In this document: piece after piece, positions 15,433 to 22,347 of the stretch
Layout of the letters: every line of letters begins with the position of its first letter
Position numbering within the stretch: the first letter of the stretch is position 1
Source of the DNA: CALJIC01 sp039805565
GTDB taxonomy: Bacteria > Chloroflexota > Chloroflexia > Chloroflexales > Roseiflexaceae
DNA: 22,347 nucleotides
Assembly: GCA_039805565.1 (NCBI GenBank)
Contig: JBDLTZ010000131.1
Coordinates: 1-22,347, forward strand
Direction: 5' to 3'
The notes under the pieces: generated by a model
Seen by the model: only the letters and a program-made list of their open reading frames with translations
Told to the model about the DNA's origin: nothing
The model's database searches: none
Made by a program: the position numbers and the translations under genes

Positions 15433-18400
15433 TCACCCTCGCCGCACGTACCGCGTCCCGCGCTTCTGCCCCTCCACTGCGGCGAGCCCCTCGTCCACCA
15501 GCCGCCGCAGTAGCGCCCGCACCTCTTCGGCGCCGAGGCCGAGCGCCTCCTGGGCCTCGCCGTTGCTCAACGAGCCGCGCTGGCGGAGCAGGGCGGTGAG
15601 GCGCGCGTAAGGTTCAGGGCTCGGGGTTCGGGGTTCAGTGGGGTGCTGAGGGCGCGGCGCCTCGGTTTCGCCCAGGTCGAGTGAGAGCTGAGGCGAGGGC
15701 TGCGCCATGGATTGCTCTCCGCGCTGCTCGGCGCCCTTCTTCACCCGTGACGCCTGTGTGGCCTTCGCCCCTGAACCCTGACGCCTCGACCCCGAACCCT
15801 TCTTCTCGTGCAGCCCCGCCGCCACCTCCTCGGCGTGGCGCTGGTGGTTCAGCGCCAGCAGCCGGTCCAGCACCGTGCGCCGCGCCGGCTCGCTGATGGT
15901 GTAGCGCAGCCCCTGCTTGGTCTGGTGGAAGCCGTGCCCCAGGTCCAGGTCATCCCAGCCGTAGGCCGCCGCCACCGCGTGGTCCATCGCGACGTGCAGC
16001 CGCCGCAGCTCGGCGATGTCCTCCGCGCTTTCGCTGGAGCTATGGAAGCGGTTGTAGGTCTTGGTGAGACCTTCCTGGCGGGTGAGCATGATCTGTCGGC
16101 GGTGCTCGTGGTAGGCCTCGCCGATGCTGTTCAAGGGTTCAGGGTTCAGGGTCCAGGGTTCGGGGTCCAGCGTTCCAGGTTCAGCGTAGCGCCCCTCTCC
16201 CACACCGCGCCCAGCGCCCGCACCGCCACCCTCCCCCGCGCCCGCATTGCCGCGCTCCCCCGCGCCCGCACCCGGCCATGCGCTCGCACCGTCGCGCTCC
16301 CCCTCTCCCGCGGCAGGGAGAGGGGGCCGGCGGGTGGGGGCCTCCGGGAAGGGGAAGGTCTCGAAGGCATCGGAGGGGGAGTAGTTTAGACGTGTCTCAA
16401 GGCTAGACGAGTAAGCTCTGGCCCAACTTTCGTGGAAGTTTGATTGAATAAGTGCATAGTCTTGCCAGGTAGAAAGTGGGAAAACACACAGGCGATGAGC
16501 AAATACCCACTCGGTTGGGCAGAATTCAGGTGCGAAATATTGTGTAACAATTGTGATTGTTAGCACCCGCTCCATACCCGCGATCGTGGCGTAGAGATTC
16601 ATTGTTTGGCGCGCGAATTGCCACCACCTTCTAGCTCGATCTCTAGCTGTTGCATCGCCTCCCGCAAGTTTGTCCCGCTCGGGCTTGACCTTCTCCAGCA
16701 CGATGCGGAACGGCTCGGGGTAGGTCTGCGCGCGCTCCAGCGGCCAGTCGTGGAAGTTGATCACCCAGCGGCTGGGCGACTGGTCGGGGCGGCTGTTGAG
16801 ATCCTCGCCGTTGAGGTAGGGGAACAGCACCTCGCGGTTACGCGGGTCCTTCGCAATCAGCACCTCGGCCTCATCCGGCGTCAGCACGAAGCCCATGCCG
16901 AGCACATACGAGCCGATAAATGACTTATCCTCGTTCGCCTTGAGCCGCTGCGGTGTGCCGCTGGCCGCGCCGGGGACCGTGAGGAACGGCGAAATCCCGG
17001 CGACGGGCTGCTCGTCCAGCGTGAACGGCCCGCGCCACGCGCCGCGCCGCACCCAGACGTGCGCCACCTCCACCGCCGCCACGCCGGGCCAGGGGCGGCT
17101 CGGCAGCGCGCGCGGGATGCTGAAACCCTGCCCTGCAAGCTGCTCCAGCCCAACCTCGCGCGTATCGCCCTGCGCGATCGTGTTCGTCGCGATCAGACCC
17201 GCCTGCCCGCTCCGGCGCAGCATCCCGCCCGCCCGCAAGAAGAAGTAGGCGCACAGGTCGGCCGAGCCGCGCTGCCCGCCCGCCAGGCGCTCCACCAGGT
17301 AGTCGCGGTACGGGACGCCGAGCGCCCCGGTGATCTTCTGGCCGCCCTGGAACGGCGGGTTGCCCACGACCGCCGCGAAGCCCGCCGCTGTACCCTCCGC
17401 GCTCAACGTACCGGCCTGCGCCTCGGCAAGCAGCTGCTCGATCGGACGCTCGGCGAGGCTCGGGTCGAAGACCTCGGGGAACTCCAGCGGCCAGTGGAAC
17501 GGACGCCGCCCGTCAAGAAGCCGGTCAGCCTCGCGGCGCAGCCGGTCAAACTCTCCACGCCCCTCCATCGCCCCGAGCAGTGTCAGCCGCTTAGCGTGGA
17601 GCTCCTCGAACGTAGTTCCCAGGCCAGAGAGGCGATGCTCATAGTCGTTGAGCAGCACTCTGCGCTGAAGCGGGTTTGGCTCCAGCGCCACGCCCACTAG
17701 CAGATCGGCGGCAAGCCGCATCAGGCCCATGCCGTCCTCTGCTTCATCGAGCCAGATACGCTTCTGGTCTGCGATCCGCGCCTCGGTCACGGGTGTCTGC
17801 CGGATGCGACGGCGCAGAGCCAGGGAGCGGTGCAAGGCTCGCTCGAGCGGCTGGAGCACATGGTTCACCGTCGTCCCACGTGCGTCAGGGCGCAGCGTCC
17901 ACTGTGTGAGCTGCGTCACGTCGCTGATGCCGAGCAGCGAGTCGCCGCTGCGCAGCGCGTGGTCGAGGAACGAGAACGGCTGACCCTTGGCTAGCGTGAT
18001 CAGCCAGAGCGAGAGCTTGGCCATCTCGACGGCCAGCGGGTTCTTGTCCACGCCGTAGAGGCAGCGGTCGGCCACGAGGCGCCGCGCGAAGACCGTGCGC
18101 TCGTCGGGGTCGGACGGGATCGCGTCGTCGGGGTTGGTCGCCAGGAAGCCGTCGGGGGTGATGAGGGTTCGGGGTTCAGGGTTCAGGGTTCGGGAGCCTC
18201 GTCGTGCTCCTTGCCCGTCAGCGAGCGAGTGAGGCCGTGGAGAAGCCGACCTGTCTCCTGCATCAGATTCCAGGCTCGTAGCGTCTCCTCGCGCTGAAGA
18301 TACTCCAGCCGGATCGCGATCTGAAGCTGCGTCTCCGCCTCCATCAGCGAGCCGCGCGCGATCGAAAGGTGGTTCAGATACTCCTTGCGATGTGTGCGGC

Positions 18401-20616
18401 CATAGCCCTCCGCGATATTCGACGGCACCGACACCGCCGCGCGCCGAATCTGGCTCGTCAGGCCGTAGATCTCCTCCCTGGGCCAGGGCCTGCTGACCCT
18501 GTAGATCTCGACGACCAGATCCATCCCCCGCTGCCACACCGTCAGATCGCGGTACGTCTGCAACGCCATCGATATCTGCTCCCGCACCATGAAATCCCGT
18601 ATCACGAACCCCCGACCCCTGAACCCTAACCCCTGACCCCTCCGCACCCTCCGACCCCTGAACCCTAACCCCTGACCCCTCCGCACCCTCCGACCCCTCT
18701 GCCGCGGCCCAGGCCTCCAGCAGCCGCTCCGAGAGATAGCGGCAGACCTGGACGAGGAAGGCGCCCGAGCCCATCGCCATGTCACAGACCGTGAGCTTCA
18801 GCAGATCGGCGGCGGGGCGCAGGGTCCACTGCTCGCGCGGCAGGCCCTCGGCCGGGCCGTTGTAGACCAGCGGCTCCAGCGTATGCTGGACGATCGGCTC
18901 GGTGAGCGAGCGCGGGGTGTAGTGGGTGCCGGTGGCGCGGCGCTCGGTCCCCGAGGTGACGTAGACGCTGCCGGCGGGGATGACCATGGGGCGGTCGTAG
19001 TCGTCGTCGCGCACGAGGCCGGCGAAGGGCACGACGCGGGCGTAGAGCGCCTGGTCGTTGCCGCACGCGCCGAGCAGCACCGTGGCGCGGAAGGCATCGA
19101 CGGGGGCGGCCCAGGCTTTCTTCAGCGCGCTGGCCGAGCGGCCGGTCTGCTCCTGGAGGAAGGCGACAAAGGCCGCGTCGCCGCGCTGCGCCTCGCGCTC
19201 CAGCAGGGCGAGGCGCAGCTCAGGCTCCTGATCGCGCGTGCCGGCCAGTCCCAGCACCGGCTCCTTCGCGCGCACCGCCGTGTGGTCCAGCAGCCCCTCG
19301 TAGACGTGGCCGATCTGCTCGATATCGAGCGCGCGGAAGCTGAGGCGGCGGGCCTCTAGCGGCGCGCCGTCGCGGATCTTCACCCGCAGCACCTGGAGCG
19401 CCTCCAGCAGGTGCAGCACCACACGGTTGCTGATCGGCAGCGGGTCGGCCGGGGTGTCGAGCCAGGTCGTGCCCGCGGTCCGCCCTTCCAGGAAGGGGAA
19501 ACGATCCGGGTTGAACAGCCCGCCGCCGTAGGCCGGCATCGTCAGCCGGTCGTGGCGGAAGCCGCCGTAGACCGCGCGGAAGGTCGCCAGCAGCCGCGCC
19601 CAGGCATCGTGGCGGCGCTCCAGCACCTCCTCGCCGCCGCGGTCGGCCGCCTCACGCAGCGCCTCAAGCAGCAGCGAGACCGCATAGTTCCGGTCGTAGA
19701 TATCGTCGCCCAAGAGGAGGAGGTTCTGCTCCTCGGCGAAGAGCAGGAACACCAGCCGCATCATCACCGTGAGCGCGGCCTCGTAGAGCTGCTCCTCGGG
19801 AACGTCTGTGAGCAGCGAGCGGGCCTCGTTCTGGTCGGCCAGGTCGATCGCCTGCACCAGCAGCTCGACAGCGCGGCGCACCTGGTAGCCGAGCTGGTCG
19901 GTGACCTCCTGGCGGTCGTCGGCGCTCGCGGTCAGCAGCGCCTCGATAGTGTCCTTGTCCTGGACGCCGAAGAAGCGGTGGGCGCCGAGCAGCGTGCGGA
20001 AGGCGCGCAGCGTCAGCGGCTCGTCGAGCCAGAGCCGGCCGTACCACGAGGCGAAGCCAGTGGTCACGTTCTCGTCGGCCGGGCGGTCCACCAGCATCCA
20101 CTGCTCGCCGTTCGTGAGCAGGCCGAGGCGCACACCCGCGCCGCGCAGCAGCGTCATCATGCGCGTGGCGGGCGAGGCCTGCCAGGCGGCTTTCACCGCG
20201 GCCTTCTCCAGATCCTGCCCCGGCGGGACGATCTGGACCAGCATACGGACCTTACCGCCATCGCCCGGCTCGCCGATGGCAAAGTCGGGCCGCAGCTCGA
20301 TACCATACTCCGGCACCGACACCACGGTGCCCGCGCCGTCCGCCAGCCTCCGCTCGTCGCGCAGCACCTCGTCCGGCAGGCCCAGCACCCGCCGCAGCAC
20401 CCACTCGACCCACGCCCGGTGGAGTGTTTCGTCCCCGCGCGTCCCGAAGGCGCTGTCGAGCCACTCGTCGTAGGCCAGGCGCAGCTCGCGCGTCACCGCC
20501 GCATCGGGCGCGTCGAGGCCCTGCGGGAAGGCGCCGGCGAGCACCTTCAGCGAGAGGAACGGGCCGGAGACATCGAGCAGGGCGAGCCATTCGGCGTGGT
20601 GGCGGGCGATGGACAT
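15433..20616 (-). CDS. drmMI: DrmMI-like DISARM adenine methyltransferase with large in-frame insertions
   Basis: A 1727-residue Eco57I/PglX-like N6-adenine methyltransferase of the gamma order. AdoMet motif I DMAMGSGAFLVQ is at 612-623, the acidic second-strand motif YGVDKNPLAVEMAKLSLW at 854-871, and catalytic NPPF at 1086-1089. A probable target-recognition region spans about 1310-1420 (RWWQFARQTMN ... SPSDAFETFPFP). The last 57 residues look like a winged helix (GSLSNGEAQEALGLGAEEV). Residues 1-330 are an all-family N-terminal region with a possible degenerate nuclease core (RPDFAI). Next to drmD this fits class 1 DISARM, whose methylase marks host DNA as self. Oddities: residues about 641-818 are an in-frame cassette splitting motif I from the acidic motif, and residues about 1425-1500 and 1615-1670 are low-complexity linkers from repeats. 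Excluding the cassette, about 1549 residues remain. The ribosome site at ATG 20616 is weak, and drmD ends 42 nt upstream. Confidence 0.8.
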   Translation of the reverse strand: MSIARHHAEWLALLDVSGPFLSLKVLAGAFPQGLDAPDAAVTRELRLAYDEWLDSAFGTRGDETLHRAWVEWVLRRVLGLPDEVLRDERRLADGAGTVVSVPEYGIELRPDFAIGEPGDGGKVRMLVQIVPPGQDLEKAAVKAAWQASPATRMMTLLRGAGVRLGLLTNGEQWMLVDRPADENVTTGFASWYGRLWLDEPLTLRAFRTLLGAHRFFGVQDKDTIEALLTASADDRQEVTDQLGYQVRRAVELLVQAIDLADQNEARSLLTDVPEEQLYEAALTVMMRLVFLLFAEEQNLLLLGDDIYDRNYAVSLLLEALREAADRGGEEVLERRHDAWARLLATFRAVYGGFRHDRLTMPAYGGGLFNPDRFPFLEGRTAGTTWLDTPADPLPISNRVVLHLLEALQVLRVKIRDGAPLEARRLSFRALDIEQIGHVYEGLLDHTAVRAKEPVLGLAGTRDQEPELRLALLEREAQRGDAAFVAFLQEQTGRSASALKKAWAAPVDAFRATVLLGACGNDQALYARVVPFAGLVRDDDYDRPMVIPAGSVYVTSGTERRATGTHYTPRSLTEPIVQHTLEPLVYNGPAEGLPREQWTLRPAADLLKLTVCDMAMGSGAFLVQVCRYLSERLLEAWAAAEGSEGAEGSGVRVQGSEGAEGSGVRVQGSGVRDTGFHGAGADIDGVADVPRSDGVAAGDGSGRRDLQGQQALAQGGDLRPDEPDSARGGVGAVEYRGGLWPHTSQGVSEPPFDRARLADGGGDAASDRDPAGVSSARGDATSLESDAGDRSASPRPHSLADGQGARRGSRTLNPEPRTLITPDGFLATNPDDAIPSDPDERTVFARRLVADRCLYGVDKNPLAVEMAKLSLWLITLAKGQPFSFLDHALRSGDSLLGISDVTQLTQWTLRPDARGTTVNHVLQPLERALHRSLALRRRIRQTPVTEARIADQKRIWLDEAEDGMGLMRLAADLLVGVALEPNPLQRRVLLNDYEHRLSGLGTTFEELHAKRLTLLGAMEGRGEFDRLRREADRLLDGRRPFHWPLEFPEVFDPSLAERPIEQLLAEAQAGTLSAEGTAAGFAAVVGNPPFQGGQKITGALGVPYRDYLVERLAGGQRGSADLCAYFFLRAGGMLRRSGQAGLIATNTIAQGDTREVGLEQLAGQGFSIPRALPSRPWPGVAAVEVAHVWVRRGAWRGPFTLDEQPVAGISPFLTVPGAASGTPQRLKANEDKSFIGSYVLGMGFVLTPDEAEVLIAKDPRNREVLFPYLNGEDLNSRPDQSPSRWVINFHDWPLERAQTYPEPFRIVLEKVKPERDKLAGGDATARDRARRWWQFARQTMNLYATIAGMERVLTITIVTQYFAPEFCPTEWVFAHRLCVFPLSTWQDYALIQSNFHESWARAYSSSLETRLNYSPSDAFETFPFPEAPTRRPPLPAAGEGERDGASAWPGAGAGERGNAGAGEGGGAGAGRGVGEGRYAEPGTLDPEPWTLNPEPLNSIGEAYHEHRRQIMLTRQEGLTKTYNRFHSSSESAEDIAELRRLHVAMDHAVAAAYGWDDLDLGHGFHQTKQGLRYTISEPARRTVLDRLLALNHQRHAEEVAAGLHEKKGSGSRRQGSGAKATQASRVKKGAEQRGEQSMAQPSPQLSLDLGETEAPRPQHPTEPRTPSPEPYARLTALLRQRGSLSNGEAQEALGLGAEEVRALLRRLVDEGLAAVEGQKRGTRYVRRG
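15608..15640. repeat. GGGTTCA-type heptamer repeat, forward arm
   Basis: A stretch of GGTTCAG, GGCTCGG, GGTTCGG, GGTTCAG units inside drmMI. It encodes the PTEPRTPSPEPY linker before the winged-helix domain. It is in inverted orientation to the repeat at 15771-15800, leaving about 130 nt between the arms. Confidence 0.65.
15771..15800. repeat. GGGTTCA-type heptamer repeat, reverse arm
   Basis: The plus strand reads CCTGAACCCTGA and then CCCCGAACCC, the complement orientation of the 15608-15640 array. It encodes the GSGSRRQGSG part of a basic linker in drmMI. With 15608-15640 it forms an imperfect inverted pair resembling, in miniature, the flanks of the four-helix-bundle cassette at 18165-18698. 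Confidence 0.6.
16131..16186. repeat. GGGTTCA-type heptamer array in drmMI
   Basis: About eight degenerate heptamers (AGGGTTC, AGGGTCC, GGGGTCC and similar) in a row. They are read in the methyltransferase frame as TLDPEPWTLNPEPL. Three heptamers make 21 nt, so expansion keeps the frame. No partner array in the opposite orientation is seen nearby. Confidence 0.75.
16299..16326. repeat. REP-like palindrome inside drmMI
   Basis: Perfect 11-nt arms CCCCCTCTCCC and GGGAGAGGGGG surround a 6-nt loop (16310-16315). The methyltransferase frame reads through it as PLPAAGEGE. This sequence type is a dispersed extragenic palindrome in many GC-rich genomes, here located within a coding sequence. It borders a GC-extreme tract (about 16190-16298) encoding Gly/Ala repeats. 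Confidence 0.8.
18165..18194. repeat. Left GGGTTCA/GGGTTCG flank of the cassette
   Basis: Four tandem heptamers, GGGTTCG, GGGTTCA, GGGTTCA, GGGTTCG, plus GG. The methyltransferase frame reads RTLNPEPRTL. The 3' end of the four-helix-bundle gene (stop at 18183-18185) lies inside this array, so the small protein ends in repeat-derived residues (EAPEP). Confidence 0.85.
18183..18569 (-). CDS. Four-helix-bundle protein (23S rRNA intervening-sequence protein / S23 family), nested in drmMI
   Basis: A 128-residue protein beginning MALQTYRDLTVWQRGMDLVV and containing YGLTSQIRRAAVSVPSNIAEGYGR, then a helix with HLSIARGSLMEAETQLQ. This is the full signature and normal length (about 115-130) of the four-helix-bundle family first seen in intervening sequences of bacterial 23S rRNA. 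It is related to the Avd protein of diversity-generating retroelements. ATG 18569 is chosen because GGAG lies 9 nt upstream and the family starts there. ATG 18590 would add 7 residues with a weaker site. It is on the same strand as drmMI but in another frame (both frames open over the whole gene). The family is basic and thought to bind nucleic acid; its function is not settled. It shows no frameshift or stop, which suggests it is maintained. Confidence 0.85.
   Translation of the reverse strand: MALQTYRDLTVWQRGMDLVVEIYRVSRPWPREEIYGLTSQIRRAAVSVPSNIAEGYGRTHRKEYLNHLSIARGSLMEAETQLQIAIRLEYLQREETLRAWNLMQETGRLLHGLTRSLTGKEHDEAPEP
18612..18698. repeat. 39-nt tandem repeat, right flank of the cassette
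   Basis: Two exact 39-nt copies (18612-18650 and 18651-18689) are followed by the first 9 nt of a third (18690-18698). The unit contains CCTGAACCCTAACCCCTGA, the inverted relative of the GGGTTCA array at 18165. Thirty-nine is 13 codons, and the methyltransferase reads it as GSEGAEGSGVRVQ twice. Confidence 0.95.
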
Positions 20617-20658
20617 AGAAGTACGCTCAGCTATTCAGCAGGTGTCGATGGTACGCGG

Positions 20659-22347
20659 TCAGCGCACCAGGCGCTCCGGCACCAGAAACATCACGGCAAC
20701 GGGGAACAAGCGCGTCTGCGGATCGGCGTAGCGCGCACGGATGGCGGACGTCTCCTGCTCCAGCTCGCGCGGGATGTGCGCGAGCCTGGTTCGGAGCTCA
20801 TCAACATTGCGGCGGTACTGCTCGCGCTCGGACTCGTTGAACAGATCGAGGCGCAGCTGCTCGGGCTTCGACGCCTCGGCCAGCTCGTTCTCAATGGCCT
20901 GGCTCAGCTCCTCCAGGATGCGCGTGATGTCGCCGATCTCTTTGTCACGACGCTCCTCCAGCTTGCGCTGGAGACTTTCGGCGCGCTCCTTCGCCCGCGC
21001 CTCCAGAGCGAGGTGCGCGTTATTCGCGATGCTGGGCCACACGCCGGCCAGGTCATCCTTGACCGCCGGGGACGGCTCACGGCTCGTCGCCGCCTCCAGC
21101 ACCGCCTGAGTCTGCCCGACATTCAGCCGCCGGAAGCGATCGCGCTCGATCTCACCCGCGGCCGCGATCAGCTCCTCGTGCAACCGGTGGCTGTCGCCGC
21201 CGATCACCACAAGACGGCCGAGCGCCACGGCGATCGGCGTGCTGGCGATGTGGTTGGGAATGACGCGCGCGGCGACACGGTGCAGCTTCTTGCGCCCCTC
21301 GCTGCTCCACACCTCGGCGCGCAGCAGGCGCAGTGCCATCTGCACGAGCTGGTGGTTGAGGTGTGCGAGCACCACGTCATCACGGCCCTTGGCGAGCTCG
21401 TGGTCGAAGACGATCGGCCGTACCTTGCGCGTGTGCGGGTGCTCGAGCCCTTCGGCGCATGCCCCCCAGCTTCCGCGCAGGGCCGGCAGGTGGAAGACCG
21501 GGCAGCGCCGGCGCTCGCCGCTCGGGTCGGGCCAGATAGTGTCGGCGGTAGCTTCGATCAGCGAAGGTTGCCCGGCAAGGTCTAGCGCGATCTCCACGAC
21601 CGTCTGCACGTGCTCAGGCGAGAGGTGCAGCGCGTGGCGGCTTTCTTCGAGCTGCTCGGCGAGACGCTTGATCTGCTCCCCCAGGTTGCGCTCGAACGTC
21701 AGCATGCGCCGAGTCGGTTCGGCAGACCGTTCTGCCCCCGTGGTATCCAGGCGCCGGCGCGTCCCAAGCATTGCCTCGGTGACTTGATCGGCGATCACCG
21801 GACCGACCTTGCCCATCAGGTCCTCGCGGATCTGCTCGACCTTCTGCACCGCCCGCATCAGGAACTCGAGGTCGCCCTCGAGCTGTCCCACCGGTGCATC
21901 ACGATCAATTGGTACGCTGGCGAACCCGCGCGGCGCGAAATGAAAGACCTGCGGGTTCTTGCGCTGGCCGTGCCGGTCGATGCGCCCGTTCCGCTGCTCC
22001 ATCCGGTTCGGGTTCCAGGGGATTTCGTAGTGGACCAGCCGGTGGCAGTAGCGCTGCAGATCGATACCCTCAGAGGCCGCATCGGTTGCCAGGAGGATAC
22101 GGACACGGCTCTCGTTTGGGCTGGCCTGGAACGCAGCCTTGACCATCTCGCGGTCTTCGTCGCTCATACCGCCGTAGAGCAGCATCAACCGGCCATCGGC
22201 GCTGAGCCCCTCGGCGGCAAAGAGCTCCCCGAGCCACTTCTGCGTGTCGCGGTACTCGGTGAAAATGATGACCCGCTCGTCTGTCCAGGCTCCGTTCGGC
22301 CGGACGATCTGCTTCGCCCAGTCCAGCAGTGTGCGCGCCTTCCGATC
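20659..22347 (-). CDS. drmD: DrmD-like SNF2 helicase, 3' part (cut by right window edge)
   Basis: The frame is open from the right edge (first codon 22347-22345) to TGA at 20659, giving 562 residues. The ATG at 22188 is internal, because coding continues upstream as RVIIFTEYRDTQKWL (motif IV). Visible SNF2 motifs are TDAASEGIDLQ (motif V) and the motif VI block PWNPNRMEQRNGRIDRHGQ. A long region with charged coiled coil follows (EARAKERAESLQRKLEERRD onward). The ATPase half (motifs I-III) is outside the window. DrmD is the SNF2-like helicase that defines class 1 DISARM and normally precedes the adenine methylase drmMI. Here drmMI starts 42 nt after the stop, which supports the assignment. It is not a duplicate of the 10109-15025 helicase, as the sequences flanking motif VI differ. 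Confidence 0.82.
   Translation of the reverse strand, partial: DRKARTLLDWAKQIVRPNGAWTDERVIIFTEYRDTQKWLGELFAAEGLSADGRLMLLYGGMSDEDREMVKAAFQASPNESRVRILLATDAASEGIDLQRYCHRLVHYEIPWNPNRMEQRNGRIDRHGQRKNPQVFHFAPRGFASVPIDRDAPVGQLEGDLEFLMRAVQKVEQIREDLMGKVGPVIADQVTEAMLGTRRRLDTTGAERSAEPTRRMLTFERNLGEQIKRLAEQLEESRHALHLSPEHVQTVVEIALDLAGQPSLIEATADTIWPDPSGERRRCPVFHLPALRGSWGACAEGLEHPHTRKVRPIVFDHELAKGRDDVVLAHLNHQLVQMALRLLRAEVWSSEGRKKLHRVAARVIPNHIASTPIAVALGRLVVIGGDSHRLHEELIAAAGEIERDRFRRLNVGQTQAVLEAATSREPSPAVKDDLAGVWPSIANNAHLALEARAKERAESLQRKLEERRDKEIGDITRILEELSQAIENELAEASKPEQLRLDLFNESEREQYRRNVDELRTRLAHIPRELEQETSAIRARYADPQTRLFPVAVMFLVPERLVR

Larger units (their letters stand above)
18165..18698. mobile_element. Four-helix-bundle (IVP) cassette inserted in-frame in drmMI
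   Basis: A 534-nt segment, exactly 178 codons, separates methyltransferase motif I (ending about residue 623) from the next conserved block (ITPDGFLATNPDD). It holds a complete four-helix-bundle gene in a different frame. It is bounded on the left by GGGTTCG/GGGTTCA heptamers (18165-18194) and on the right by inverted, related repeats (18605-18698). The methyltransferase frame stays open across it as a Gly/Ala/Asp/Arg-rich sequence without family character. I infer a mobile or formerly mobile insertion. The boundaries are estimated from where the repeats end, since no target duplication can be recognised. Confidence 0.65.

Noticed and set aside
18612..18698. CRISPR-like or telomere-like repeat
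   Set aside because: The 39-nt copies are directly adjacent with no spacers, only 2.2 copies exist, and they lie in a coding sequence. The GGGTTCA motif resembles a telomere repeat only superficially.
18183..18785. 200-codon version of the four-helix-bundle gene starting at GTG 18785
   Set aside because: The first 65 residues are the flanking repeats and methyltransferase motif I read out of frame. Family homology and a ribosome site place the start at 18569 (or 18590).
15433..20616. Frameshift or pseudogene in the methyltransferase because of its odd inserts
   Set aside because: The frame is continuous over 1727 codons and motif I, the acidic motif and NPPF are all intact, so it can still be expressed as one protein.
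19411..21585. 724-codon open frame on the plus strand
   Set aside because: It is antisense across the drmMI/drmD junction, rich in His/Arg/Gln/Val without motifs, while the minus strand encodes clear enzyme families.
22188..22347. ATG at 22188 as the start of the right-edge helicase
   Set aside because: The same frame continues upstream to the edge with a recognisable SNF2 motif IV (IIFTEYRDTQKW), so the gene is cut by the window and does not start there.

Overview
The window is GC-rich (roughly 60-65% in most genes, judged by eye). Every gene I can support lies on the minus strand, so transcription runs from high to low coordinates. The large PknB-style kinase fusion, many helicases, REP-like palindromes and GGGTTCA-type repeats suggest a GC-rich environmental bacterium. 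My guess is Chloroflexota or an actinobacterium, but nothing here proves the phylum. No rRNA, tRNA, CRISPR array or transposase is visible.

Layout in transcription order: the 3' part of a SNF2 helicase resembling DrmD (22347-20659, cut by the right edge); a very large gamma-type adenine methyltransferase resembling DrmMI (20616-15433); a decayed or start-less HEPN-like fragment (15416-15069); a 1638-residue SNF2/HepA-like helicase with a long repeat-rich linker (15025-10109); an Nmad3-domain protein (10100-9237); a 54-residue small ORF (9127-8963); a short UvrD-type helicase (8910-7495); a Ser/Thr kinase fused to an MrfA/Lhr-type helicase with a C-terminal Cys cluster (7498-4289); a RelE/ParE-like domain fused to a UvrD helicase (4273-2162); and the 5' part of a DrmA-type helicase (2165-1, cut by the left edge).

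DrmD, DrmMI and DrmA are three of the five hallmarks of class 1 DISARM anti-phage defence. drmB and drmC would be expected just beyond the left edge. What is unusual is about 13 kb between drmMI and drmA that carries four more helicases, a kinase domain, a toxin-fold domain, an Nmad3 protein and a HEPN trace. Two ATGA overlaps and a Shine-Dalgarno on a stop codon indicate tight translational coupling. I read the block as an expanded, kinase-linked DISARM variant; this is inference.

The methyltransferase gene is the strangest object. A complete four-helix-bundle (23S rRNA intervening-sequence protein type) gene, flanked by inverted GGGTTCA-type repeats, sits inside it in another reading frame without closing the methyltransferase frame. 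The same gene also carries an in-frame REP-like palindrome, further GGGTTCA repeats and an AT-rich patch over the probable target-recognition region.
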